Shown piece by piece: positions 1 through 11,441 of a stretch of 25,414 bases of DNA. The notes beneath the pieces are model-generated. The model searched no databases and was not told the DNA's origin. It saw only the letters and a program-made list of their open reading frames with translations. Position numbers and translations under genes: made by a program. Every line of letters starts with the position of its first letter. Position 1 is the first letter of the stretch. The DNA comes from Conidiobolus incongruus B7586 (Eukaryota; Entomophthoromycota; Entomophthoromycetes; Entomophthorales; Conidiobolaceae). The stretch covers positions 1 to 25,414 of the forward strand of contig JNEM01007714.1 of the NCBI GenBank assembly GCA_000697335.1. The letters run 5' to 3'.

Positions 1-1077
1 AATCTCTTTAAAATTATTTAAAATTCATAAGTAGCTTTTAATAATAAAATATTATTTAAATTTACAATTTATTATTAGGTAAATTACTTTAAAGTTAAAA
101 GAAAAATTATTTAAAACTTGTTAAAATTTAAAAGATTAATTTTAACTATTATTTTTTTAATTGTTAATAAAGTGAAAAAATATATTAAAAAGTATTTTTT
201 TTATTTTAGTTAAAAAATTATCTAAGTACTTTAATATTAGTTTTATAAGTATTTTATATATATTAAAGTTTAAAATTAAATTAATAAATCAAAATATAAA
301 ATAAATAACTTATAATTTAATTAAAGCTTAAAAAAATTAAAGTAGTTATTGTTAAATAAAACTTATTAAAATATTACTAGAAGCTTAAATTTTATAATAA
401 ATAATTATAATTAATGAATTTTAAATCTTTAAATATAATCTTTTATTAAAACACAAATTAAAATGTTAAATTAAGTTAAATTAACCCCTTTTATAAATTT
501 TTTTAAATAAACATTTTATTAATAAATAAATGTTAATTATTATAATAAATTATAATAGTATATACTATTCTTATTTAATTTTTAAAAGAAAATTAATCAA
601 TAGTAAATTTTATATTGTTTTTTTAAATGAAAGTATTTTTAATTAATATTCTCAATATAATTTAAGAAAACCTATTATTTTACATGATAATTATAAAATA
701 CATGAATTTAAAGTTGTAAAAAACTTTTTAATTAAAAATAACTAGAAAAAACTATTATATCTAGTATATTCTTTAGACTATAACCTATGTAATTATAATT
801 GCTTTAGATAATTAAAAAACTAACTTGTAGGAAAGAAAATTTCTATAAGAAAATTTAATTGGTTTGTAAAACATTAAATTTCAGTCTTTAATAAAAAAAA
901 CTATTTTTTAAGTGTTAGATCTTTATTAAAAGTATAGCAAAAAATTATTAATAATAAAAGAAACTATTAAATTTATATTATATATTTATTTTTATATATT
1001 ATATATTAAAATATCTATTTATTTTGAATTGCAAAAAAATCCTATTATTAAAAATACAGAGTAATAATTAATATTAA
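1..1077. repeat. AT-rich degenerate repeat, copy A (left edge)
   Basis: This stretch is extremely AT-rich and no gene is visible in it. Bases about 8-607 align, in the same direction and nearly without gaps, with 24816-25412 at the other end of the window. One shared block is the run around 225-260, matching the run around 25035-25070. Bases about 425-800 also align with about 6078-6420. By eye, identity is roughly 75-80 percent in the best blocks. The left end is cut by the window, so the full length is unknown. No terminal repeats or coding capacity could be recognised, so the element's family is not assigned. It appears old and heavily mutated toward A and T. Confidence 0.6.
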
Positions 1078-2247
1078 TTATTTTACACTTTTTAAATTAA
1101 CTAAGATTGGATTAAAATTTAATAGTTGGATAACTTGCATAGAGTACCAAGTCTGACAAATGGGTTGTAAATGAATTAAAGGTTTGTAGTTGACAATTGA
1201 TACCTTTTTCAAATGTTTAAATTGGGTTATTGTAGAGTTTAGGGAATTATGTGTTGTGATTCAAAGTATGATAGATTTAAGCTAGTGATATTTGGACATG
1301 ATTCCAAAAATTTTTGGATTTAATAGCCAATTATGTTCTTTAAATTCTTAGAAATTGGCATATACTTCAAGAGTCAGTGATCGTGCTTGATTCAGAGTTG
1401 AAAATTGTAATAAATCAAAATAGGATGACAAGGAATTAATTTGAAAATTTAAATGTGCTAGGTATTTTAGAAATTGTAAATAATTTAGATATTGTTGATC
1501 CATTTATATAAGTCTTGATTGAAATCTCTGTAATTGGTTATGCTTTGCCATAGACCATTTTGAATTGGAATATACCTTGCATCAAATCCAAAAACTGACA
1601 AATACTTTAAACTGGGTAAATGATTTTCAAACTTAAATTTAATTAGCAAAAGTATAATATCTTTCCAAAGGAATATTAGGATCATGGTCACATCCCAATA
1701 CTTTACCCTTCGAAAGCCTTAAATTTTGGAGTATTGGGGGTAATTGGAGCGAGATTTGGAATGCATTGATGATGTTTCTCCAATTGATTAGTTGAATACT
1801 ATTGTGATGTAGATATTTCAATTGGTGAAAATGAGCCATTAGAAAGTTGAAATGGTTAGGAGAAGTTATGCTCAATAATGTCAACTTTTTCATTTAATTA
1901 AACATTTTAGGAATTGTTAATAGAAATATTTGGTTTTAATTAAATCGGTAATTTATACTATAAACGTAAGATTTCAAGTTATTCAATTGGAATTCATAAT
2001 TCTCTACGACTTCTCTCGTAATTGGATTTATATCAGCAGCAGGTATTTAAAAATTGTTTAACTCATCACAATATTTATTTAGAACTATATTCTTGGATAT
2101 GATACGCTCTAATTGAAGCTAAGTATATTCACACAGTTTATTCAATTGTTTGATATCTAATAGTAATAAATATCCTAAAAATTCTTGGGGTGTGATAACG
2201 AATTGCCAATTGATATCATAGTTGATAGATTCAAAAGATGTATTCAT
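1078..2247 (-). pseudogene. Decayed F-box/leucine-rich-repeat gene
   Basis: Read on the minus strand, this begins with an ATG at 2247 and a segment resembling an F-box (TPQEFLGYLLLLDIKQLNKL, residues about 20-39). It continues through several LRR-like units such as LPSLKYLSVFGF, CPNITSLNLSYF, FKHLKKVSIVNY and MKKLTLLSI. The first ~200 codons stay in one frame but carry TAG at 2121-2119 and further TAA codons, including one at 1641-1639. Later parts need at least three frame changes (near 1640, 1490 and 1310). Every nonsense codon noted is TAA or TAG, as expected if Gln codons CAA/CAG were hit by C-to-T change. F-box/LRR proteins normally select substrates for SCF ubiquitin ligases and form large fast-evolving families in early-diverging fungi. 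A spliced functional gene seems unlikely given the number of breaks. The family call is from motif style only. Confidence 0.55.
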
Positions 2248-2990
2248 TGGAGAATTAATTGGATTACTGTAGTAATACAAAATAAGTTTAAGTCACTATT
2301 TATACCATTATCAATATCTATTTTAATAATATCATGTTTTATTTTAAATATTTTCCTTTTTTGGGTTAAATACTGAATATATATATTATAACTACTCTCA
2401 ACTTAAACCTATTATTCAATTATTTAATTTATTAATTATTAAAAATACTTTCAAACTAATTTCAATTCACTATAATTGGAATTAATAATAATTTTATTAC
2501 TTGTTTAAAAAAATTAATATATAAAAAATATATGAATTATTCTGATATCCTTTTTAAATTAATTTGGAACTAATTATATATATTTTTAATATAATATTTC
2601 TTTTTAATATTTTGGAATTTTATTTGATATATATTATAAATTATTTCTTCTTTATAAAATCATTGATCTTTAACTATCAATATATATTTCTAACCTTTAA
2701 TACCTTGAGTGAAAGATATATTTTTTAGTATTTCAAGGTTAAATAGTATAGAATTTTACTTATTAAGCTGAATTAAGATAAAAATTTTATTTTTCTAAAG
2801 GTTTTATATTATTTTAATATTTTTAATTAATATTAATTAGGTAAAAAAGATTAATTTTTTAATTAATTGAATTGAGAGTTAATATCACAGAAGAAATATT
2901 AGTTGAATTCAAAGTATAATATAATTATATAAGTGATATTAAAACAAATTAACAATAATTTAGCAATATAGAGGATAATGCCAATTATCC
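2248..2990. other. AT-rich spacer, nothing recognised
   Basis: This spacer is upstream of the decayed F-box/LRR gene. It is dominated by A/T runs and short direct motifs. There is no convincing open frame, tRNA or structured element. An imperfect inverted repeat is visible around 2690-2745, where 'taaccttt...taccttgag' faces 'tcaaggtta', but nothing links it to a function. Confidence 0.4.
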
Positions 2991-2999
2991 ACCAGATTT

Positions 3000-4985
3000 G
3001 AAATTTTAATTACTGTCAATATTTAAAAATTTCATTTATTTATAGGCATGGTATTTTAATTCAATGACAATTATAAATATAAGAGGAAATTATCTCTCAA
3101 AATATAAATTAGGAATTATCAGTGATAAACAATAGGTTACTATAAAATTAAAGGAAATCACTGTGTTTCACCAAATAATATGAAAATTTCTCATTATAAA
3201 TTAGATTCTATGAATAAGGTAAACATCTCATGCTCATCACAACTTAATACTTTTGGGAGTGTTATGAGAAAACTTAGAGACTGGACACTTTTGAAAAGAT
3301 AATAAGATGACTTTAATTACTTCATTCATCATAATTTTATATTAACTTCCATTGTTGATTTTTGTGATAAGCAATGACTCACTGGTGGAAAGTGAGGAGA
3401 TCAACCAGTTTATGGAATAAGTGACTTCCAATGTGACTTCTTGGTTTAGTGTGATAATCGCGGTTCCTTGAGTGATTGACAAGGTTATTCCTTATCATTA
3501 TTAAAACTTTTGAATAGTTGGAAATTAATTTAAAATTTAATATTCAAAATTTGTTGATAATTTCATGGATTACATATGATTTAGACTTGTGTTGTGTTGT
3601 ATAATAGGTTTTTTCATTAATGATGGTGGTGAGAAAAGTACTCGTAATATGATTTAGTAAGTTATTTAATCCTTCTCTTTAACGTATCGGAACTGTATGT
3701 CTTAGAGCTGACTTACTGTAGAGACATCGTAGTAGAATATTCAGAAAACCCTATTCTCCCTTTACCACTTCTGAGTTTAAAGAGTTGATTCAGTGAATAG
3801 TATCCTTTAATTATGGTCTGACAAAGTCACTATAAATGAGGGATAATATGGACTTAACTATCGAATCGAGGCGGACGGGCATTTTCAAAATACAACACTT
3901 GATTAACTAATTAGAGAAAATATTGTTTCAAATTTTGTGAAATAAATTTGCTTAGCTAGTATTTCTTCTTGAGCTGGTATTCTTTCTTTATCTGTTTTGT
4001 CTATTGACAACACTTTTAAGGCGGATAAGAACTCATCAATTCAATAGTAAAGATTAGAACTGAGATATTGCATTCGTCCATTATTTTGAGATAGTCTCCC
4101 AAACTGAGATTTGGACCAATCTTATATTATATTAATTCTTCAAGTAAAATAATGAAATTAGTAAGACTTGTAGATGATTTTAATGTAATGATGGTAGAAA
4201 GACTTTTAAATGTATTAAATCCCACATTAGAGTATTGAAAGTGTAAAATGTGAGAGATATATATATTTCAGTATAAATTCTGTCAATTGATTAAACCCTC
4301 TATGAATACATAATAATAAGAATTCATATTTATCCTAATCACAATTCAAACTCCTTTCATAAGGTAGTAATCCTTCTAATTGACATTGATATCTCTCCAC
4401 AGCTTCGGTTTTTACTCTCATCTATATTAATATCTAATATTGTAAAATCACCTAGGCCATGGGAAAACTTGAAGAGAATAAATTTTCAAATATGTATTGT
4501 AATTAATGTCAAAGATAATTACATAGTTGACTTTGGCAAATCCGTTCCTTTCGTAATATATAAGTTATCGACTCTCTCTATATGTAAAAAGATTAGATTC
4601 AGCTCGTTGCTGTTCGATTTTTCTGATAGTGATTTCATAATCCCTTTTAATTATTAAAAAATTTTAATTATATAATACATATTATATTATCCTAATGCTG
4701 GAAACTAGGATAAGTGTATTGAATTAAGTGGGAGGGTTGATGAGTTATAAGGTTAAGATATATCTATATAAAGTTTTACTTGAAGTTCTTTATCAAGATT
4801 TAAAATTAATGCCCTTCAGGTAGAGAAAGTAGTGATTCTCATTTTGGGATGAAAATGGATAGATTTAAGGGAAAATAGGATAAAAGATAAATTATGGTTA
4901 AACTGGTATAAAAGGTAAATATGTATAGACTAATTGGGTGGAGATATGACATAGATTGATCTATATGCATATTCCAAAGATTCAA
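3000..4985 (-). pseudogene. Less AT-rich island with weak coding traces
   Basis: This 2-kb island is visibly richer in G and C than the spacers on both sides (for example around 3670-3880 and 4380-4620). No intact gene spans it. On the minus strand there are open stretches with protein-like composition at about 4640-4510 and 4420-4240, and one of about 50 codons at 3520-3370. They are separated by stop codons and frame changes. Open runs of this length are expected by chance in AT-rich DNA, so the coding reading is weak. The composition contrast next to the F-box/LRR relic suggests a second, older relic of the same kind, but no family motif could be identified. A plus-strand reading around 3375-3530 also has coding-like stretches, so the strand is uncertain. 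Confidence 0.22.
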
Positions 4986-4989
4986 TGAT

Positions 4990-7000
4990 ATTATCAGTGT
5001 TTTTAATATAAAAATAAAAATTTTTTTTAAAAATAATATATTAATTCAATTGGTTTTAGAAAAAACAATAATATTTTATAATTAATTATTAAATTAGATT
5101 TTAAACTATTATTATATTTCTTTTAATTTATTTTTAATAGTCATTATTAATTTATAATCCTAAAAATTAGCATTAACCAATATATATATTTCCAATTAAC
5201 AAAGAGTAAGTATTCAATCAATAATTTTACATAATAAAATATTATATTAAAAAATAATATCATTAATTATTTATTAATTCAATAGTTTTTTCAAATTAAA
5301 CATTTTATTAATTTTGATTTATTATTATATTTAGTATTGTAATAGTAATAATAAAATACGTTTTATATAGTGATGATATTAAAATTTTATTTGAATATAT
5401 AATAATATTAATTTAAATAAAATTAAAACAATTAAAGATTAAGTTATAATTTAAAAAATTTAAATATAAAAGATAACATTATATTAAAATTAATTTAAAA
5501 CCATTATTTTATTTGTAAATAAATCAAAAATAATTTAAAATCAATCAAAATAAAAAGTTATTATATAATATTAATAGTTGATTATTTATATTTCAAAAAT
5601 ATAATAAAACCTTTTATATAATTATTTAAAGCTTTTATATATTATATAATATATATTCCAAAATAATTATATTTAATTAGTATTTGGTATTCATTAATTA
5701 ATAATATCAGTTGAGTATATATATATAATTGACCTTAGTTGATAATTATTATAAATATTAATTATGATTTTATTTTAAAATTCAAAATACCATATATAAA
5801 ATAAACAAAAGTATTTATAATTTTAAATAATATTAATTTTTATTTCATCAAAATTATAAAATAAAAAGTATGTTTTTTTAACTATAAAGATATCAAAATA
5901 TCCTAATAATGGATATATATATTATAATTCAGACTTAGTTTATTAATAAAAATATAACACAAATACATTATAAGTTAACAAAAAATAAAAAATAAATTAT
6001 CAAATGAATTTTATCAATATATCATCAAAAACAAAAGCTTGTATATTTTATTATATATAATATTTATATTTTTATATACCTTATTATTAAAACATAAAGT
6101 AAAATATTAAATTAAATTAATCTTGTTTATAAATTCAAAAAAAATAAAGGTTATAATTATAAAGCAATATTAATTATTATAATATATTACAATAATATAT
6201 AGTTTTCTTATTTAAATATCAATGGAAAATTAATTAAAAATTAACATTATATTTTTTAAATAAAAAATTTTTTAATTGATATCACTAATAAAAGTTATAA
6301 AATATATAAATTTAAAGGTATAAAATATTTATCTAAATAACAATAATTGGAAAGAATTACCATGTATAATACACTCATCAAACCATAATTTAAATTATTA
6401 TGATTATTTTAAATAATAAAATAAATATACTTATAAAGAAATTATTTAAGTTTTAAAAGTTTGCTGAATAAATATCAATGAACTATTAATAATAAAGAAG
6501 AATATTAATTTTAATATTATCCATTATATATTATGAATTTGATTTTAAAAAAGTTTTATCAATTAAAATTATAAATTAATTAATTAATTAATTTATCATA
6601 TAAATTTATAATTTTTATTTAATAAACTTAGATATTTAATTTCCTTGAATTATCAATATTTATAAAAATAAAATAAAATAATTTTAATTAATAATAAATT
6701 GAGTAATCTAAAAAAAATTGAATAATAATAATTGAAAAATTAAAAAATTGATAAAATATTTAAAACTGGAATTCAAATGTTAACACAAAATAAATTTTTT
6801 TGGTGGTTATTTGAAAAACTTCTATATTTGATAATTAAATAAAAATAATATACTTGGATATTAAATCAAAAAATATCAATTATAATAATTTTTACATGAT
6901 TAAAAATTGAAATAATTTAATTATTATGGTGTAAAACATTAAAATAATTCAATGAAAAAATATTAAAATAAAGTGGATAGTTTTGAATAAATGATCTTAT
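4990..7000. repeat. AT-rich degenerate repeat, copy B
   Basis: This is very AT-rich DNA with no gene. The portion about 6078-6420 aligns in direct orientation with copy A (about 425-800). It also aligns with copy C (about 25230-25414), through the shared run of type 'ttattaaaaca.aaa.taaaatattaaatta' and the following 'tattaattattataata' block. Weaker similarity continues upstream into the 5.7-6.0 kb region, matching copy A 180-330. The boundaries are guesses from composition. The copy is as decayed as the others. Confidence 0.5.
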
Positions 7001-7183
7001 ATTATATATAATAAAAAGCTATATATCAAAACGAATTCTCGAACCAATAAAAATCTGCAAAATTGTCTTGATATTTAGTAACTGGTAAAAGAAAAAATTT
7101 TATAATTAGATTTGAAATAAGAGTGAAGGTGTGCTATGTACCGTTAAAAAATATGTTCAAATTATTGAGGTTAGATTAGAGTT

Positions 7184-9438
7184 TTAGTTCTTGCGTTCTC
7201 CTTCTGATGGGTTGTTCGAGGATGAGGATGCGATGTTTTTGTATGACCACAGTTTCGCTTTCATGTCGCCGGATCCCGTGGCGAATAGTTGACCGCATGG
7301 ACTGAATGCTACTGAAATTACTGCAAATTGGGAATTAGTATCAGATGTAATATAAATAATTTGTTATAATGATATTATGAAACTGAAATTGAAGCTAAAA
7401 GTGTGAGAATAATTACCTGAGTTTTTGTGTCCTTGGAGCATGAATTGTGTTTGAGCCGTTTTAGGATCCCAAAATTGAACACCTCGATCTTTAGAGCCAG
7501 ACATTATCCATTTTCCACATGGTGAAATACCAACAGATAAGACAAAATCCTTTTTCAAAATATTAGAAACTGATTATTACAGAGATTGTATAATACTTAC
7601 TTTGTGTCCAGCATAGCTTAAGAGGCAAGCCGCAGAAGGCTTGGATGGAGTTCCTTCAGTAGCGCCAGGACCCAATTTCCAAAGTTTGAGTGTATTATCT
7701 AGAGATCCAGAAACAAGTGTAAGGTCTAAAATTAAAAATCATTAATTAACTTGGAAAAATAAATCTATTTGAAAAGATGAATTACTATCTGGGAAGAAAG
7801 CAACGGAGTAGACACCATCCCCATGACCTTCGAACTTTTCTAAGAGAACACCCGTTTTAGCATCCCAGACGCGAACAATTTTATCTAAGCAACCAGCTGC
7901 GATAAATTTAGAGTTAGGTGAAATGGCAACACATGTAACTCCTGGTTCAGGATTATCGGGATTCTCAATAACGAATTTATGCATACACTTGGCACTTTCA
8001 ATATCCCAAACACGAACTGTATGATCTCCAGAGCCTGATACTAAGAATTTTCCGTCCAAAGAAAATTCTAAAGCATAGATATCGAGTTCGTGTCCTTGGA
8101 AGAGGTGGATCACTCTTCTGGATGAGATATCCCAAACACGAATCATTTGGTCTTCACCACCTGCAGCGAGCAATTTGTTATCAGGGCTAAAGCAAACTGA
8201 TCTAATATAAGCATCTGGATCGGGTTCAGTATCGTCAATTAAAGTACAAATTTGACGAAGGGAGGTAACGTCGTAAATTTGAGCACTGGTATTGCATCCA
8301 GTAGCTAAGTATTTGCCGTCGTGGCTGAAACGAACACAGCAGACGACGCTATTATGATCGAATGTATGAATTAATTCAACGTTTAACACTCTTGGAACTT
8401 TAGGGTTGAAAATAGCAAACCAGTTCTCGCCCTCTCTCTTGTGCTGAGAGCTAACTTGGTTTGGATCAAGATCAGTGATCGAATTGGCTTCATTATTGGC
8501 AGTAGTATTAGTATTAGTATTACTAGTATTGTTTCTTGCAGCAGAAGCACTGTTTGATTCATTAGGAGGTGCAGAGTTAGCAGTAGATAGTTTTGAGTTA
8601 GAGTCGGCAGTTTCACTGGTGAGAGCCTATTGGAAGAGTGGTTAATAAAAATATTTATTATTTCCTTTCTATACTTACGTTATTGGGTCCTTTGTTACGA
8701 ATTGAATTATTTCCGTTATATGGGTTATTGCTATTGTTACCAAAAGGAGAGGGCTCACCGTCTATACGAGAGCGCTTATTGGCTCCTTCCGATGGACTTT
8801 GAGGGCGATTTCCATTAACTTCATTTGAATTACTACTAAGATATTTAGAATTTCCAGGGGTGGTATTAGATGGTATTGGATATGAATTTGGTGGTAAAGA
8901 TGTAGGACCAGAAATTGGAGGAGGGTTAGTAGGATTATAAGAAGCACTACGATTTCCTTGTGGGGGATTTTTATTTATTGACATGGATGAACTTGATGGT
9001 GGGACTCCATCTCTTTGTTCAAGTTGTTTTCTAAGTTTAAAGATTTCTTCTTCGTATCTAAATTATCAGTGGTTAAGAGATGTATATTATGAAGACATAT
9101 TTAATCAGGTATAATAATAGGATAGCTCACTTACTGTTTTTTCATTTTATCAAATGCAGTTTCAATTTCAAATAAGGTTTGAGAAAAAATATTAACTTCA
9201 TTAAGTTGCATAGCGACTAAGTTTATATAGGATTAAATTATAATCTTTAAGGCAGAGCAGCAATCTACTTACCTTTGTTTTCAGCTTCTTCTTTTTGCTG
9301 TTTAATGGAGACGGCTTCTTGACTCAAAATAGAGTACTCCTTACTGATTGATTCGAGTAGTTCATTAATTCTAGAAGCAGTAGTAGTACCATTAGCGGTG
9401 ATACTGCCTCTGTGTGGTTGGTTATATATGTTTGACAT
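7184..9438 (-). CDS. TUP1: Transcriptional corepressor Tup1 (WD40), seven exons
   Basis: This encodes the general transcriptional corepressor that acts with Ssn6/Cyc8 in the nucleus. The exons (minus) are 9438-9273, 9216-9135, 9057-8679, 8626-7786, 7725-7601, 7549-7417 and 7320-7184. They total 1863 nt, giving 620 aa, with GT-AG introns of 51-96 nt that all keep frame. Residues about 22-95 match the Tup1 N-terminal tetramerisation/Ssn6-binding coiled coil (RINELLESI..., QYEEEI). Residues about 96-265 form an Asn/Ser/Pro-rich linker with a basic KRSRID patch. Seven WD40 blades fill about 295-615, including the signature HKDFVLSV and [12 protein letters not shown] in blade 6 and [14 protein letters not shown] in blade 7. 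The length is close to that of fission-yeast Tup11/12 and shorter than budding-yeast Tup1. The start is the first ATG before the coiled coil. The gene looks intact and I am confident in the family. Confidence 0.96.
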
Positions 9439-11147
9439 AAGTAAAACTGGATTAAAGTATTCTTTGGTTAATTATAGTTGTTAAGATTGAATTAGATAAG
9501 TTAAAAATAAATTGAATTCCAATTGAAAATATGTTTAGTACTTAGATAAAAAACAGATATTTAAAACTGAAAAATGTGGATTTAAATTTGATTTCTTTTG
9601 GATAAATGAGATGAAATTATAATTTATTTTATTGTCACACTGCCCTCAGCTTATTCGTCATTTGCCCTATTTCGTAGTCAAAAATGAACACAATACAGAA
9701 AGATTAAAATAAATGATTTAATTTGGAGATTTTGTCCAAACAAATTAATTTCTTTGTATTAGATTTTGATTGGTTATTATCTTTTCATTTTAATCTGATA
9801 ACAAATTTCACAAATATCAATTTTAATTTAGTTTCAAAAGTCTAGTTGAAATTCATAATAGAATCATCACCTCTATATTCAAGATTTTTTTTGAATTTAA
9901 CAAGTTTATTTTGGCAGAATTGGAATAGCAAATAATTCGATTTTTAAGCTTAAAAGTTGAATGGGCGAAACTGAATAATAAATATTAGTATCTTTTAAAG
10001 TCAAGAAGAATTTATTCAAAACATATGAATTCAAAATTACACTATACATCTACAATCTTTTAATATGAAAATTACTATATTAAATCCAATATTATATTAA
10101 TTATTAAATTGGCTTTAATAAACATACAAATTTGACTATATCTATACTTCATTATAGAAAATTTTATGATTTACAAAATTAATTTAATATTTTTACAAAT
10201 TTTTTATACTAAAGATTTTTTTTCAATCACATAGTCAATACTCCCTTTTAATAAGTTTTATTTTAGAAACATATAAAAAATTAAATGATTAATTTGATTA
10301 GAATTAAAAGATTTAAAACAATTTAATTTATATATACATAAAATTCAGATTGTTTTATAAATTGGAATATTTTGATAATAATTGGTAGTTTTTAATTTAA
10401 AATTCAGTAAACATTTAGTTTAGATATTTGTGGCTCTAAGACTAAAATAAATTATTATGAAAATTGCGTTTTTAAATATTAGAATATTCTACAGTGTATA
10501 GTGTATTTACTATACAAATATTTAATTCATCATTGTTAGAAATTTAAATATAGCTTTTAATAAAGAATAGATTTCTTATATATATATATTTCATATGTTT
10601 GGATAATTCATAAAGTTGAATCTAAGCCACTACATATCATGTGACTATTTCCGACTGATTTTGAAGGTTCTTGTGATATTGTTTTAATTGAGGTGGTGTT
10701 TTCATTAATATCTAGAATTATTTTAAATCCTTTTTCTGTATTAATATTCTCTTGAAAATTGATTTTTGATATTAAGATACATTCATTATCTATTCATTAA
10801 TTGATATTATTATACTCAAATTATTTAATTAGTCAACTAAACACGAGATCATTTATAATTCATCACAAAACTTGCCAAAATTGTAAAGTTCATCTAATAT
10901 GATTCTTTTTTGATTTCAAGAAATTTGAATAGTTTGAACCTGATGATCGCTTGAATTGTTATATCTATATAAGTCTGTGTGCTTTGAACTTACATTTTAA
11001 TTCAATATTTGTCAGATCAAGATATCAAAGTCAAGGGAATAGTCTTAAATATAACTAATAACCAAGCTAATTTATAAATAAAACGCCACGGTTAACTAGT
11101 AAAAATATTATTTTAGATAGAATTTATTAACTTGGTAATATTTAAAA
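9439..11147. other. Spacer between TUP1 and IF1 copy 1
   Basis: The right-hand 200-300 bases beside 9438 must hold the TUP1 promoter. They include a locally GC-richer patch at about 9635-9675, but no canonical TATA box is obvious. From about 9740 to 10600 the DNA is AT-rich with no gene. Between 10616 and 11040, minus-strand reading gives protein-like stretches (for example a ~57-codon open run ending in a TGA near 10616) interrupted by stops and a frame change. This is possibly another decayed gene, unrecognised and weakly supported. Confidence 0.35.
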
Positions 11148-11375
11148 TTAGTTGTTAAGAGATTTTTCTAAGTCTTCAGTTTGTTTTTTGAGTTCTTCAA
11201 GCTTCTTCTTTAATTCAGCAAGCTTGGCCTTTTCTTGTTCACGGATGTATTTGTTTTCAGCGGCCTTTTCCTTTTCTTCGAAGGCATTTTGTTGGGCGTA
11301 ATAGCGGACGCTGGTGACGGTAGGTAAACGAGCGGAGGCACGACGTAAGATGGTGTTAGTGGTAGTAGTCAACAT
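11148..11375 (-). CDS. Mitochondrial F1-ATPase inhibitor IF1, copy 1
   Basis: IF1 is a small matrix protein that blocks ATP hydrolysis by mitochondrial F1-ATPase when the membrane potential collapses (yeast INH1/STF1 family). Starting at the ML that aligns with both paralogs gives 75 aa; an in-frame ATG four codons upstream (11387) is less likely. Residues 1-25 are rich in Arg, Ser and Thr without acids, as in a matrix-targeting presequence, followed by the Tyr-rich cleavage-like RYYAQ. Residues about 30-50 hold the inhibitory core (AFEEKEKAAENKYIREQEK), and the rest is a Lys/Glu/Leu coiled coil. Copy 1 has Gln where copies 2 and 3 have His in the RE(H/Q)EK segment. It is intronless. A TATAAAA lies 60 bases upstream of the ATG. 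No acid or basic core residue appears lost. Confidence 0.9.
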   Translation of the reverse strand: MLTTTTNTILRRASARLPTVTSVRYYAQQNAFEEKEKAAENKYIREQEKAKLAELKKKLEELKKQTEDLEKSLNN

Positions 11376-11434
11376 TATGTTATACAATCTAAGAAATAAT
11401 TTAAATTATCATTGATCTCTTACGTAATCTTTCC

Positions 11435-11441
11435 TTTTATA
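11435..11441 (-). promoter_or_regulatory. TATA box of IF1 copy 1
   Basis: TATAAAA is read on the minus strand within GGGTATAAAAGG. Its near edge is 60 bases from the ATG at 11375. The second IF1 gene has the same motif at the same distance, and both leaders share an ATTGTATA(A/C) stretch directly before the ATG and a 'gatctctt' block on the plus strand. Confidence 0.6.

Noticed and set aside
1078-2247. Alternative genetic code with TAA/TAG read as Gln
   Set aside because: The reading looks tempting in this relic and in several spacers. However, TUP1, SOM1, the hydrolase, TFIIA-gamma, IF1 and the homeobox gene all use TAA as the true stop and CAA/CAG for Gln with no internal TAA/TAG. Frame changes in the relic also point to decay.
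3661-3900. Candidate small nuclear or other structured RNA
   Set aside because: The composition stands out, but none of the signature sequences of U1-U6, SRP or RNase P RNA could be found.
4469-4657. 62-codon plus-strand open frame
   Set aside because: No motif is visible, and an equally good or better minus-strand reading exists across the same bases. The length is within chance expectation.
8630-8818. Plus-strand open frame within TUP1
   Set aside because: It is antisense to TUP1 exon 3, intron 3 and the start of exon 4, all of which are well supported by splice signals and family match.
11375-11387. Upstream ATG as the start of IF1 copy 1 (and likewise 12948 for copy 2)
   Set aside because: The extra residues are not shared among the three paralogs, whereas all three align from MLT. 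The downstream ATG also gives a typical presequence.
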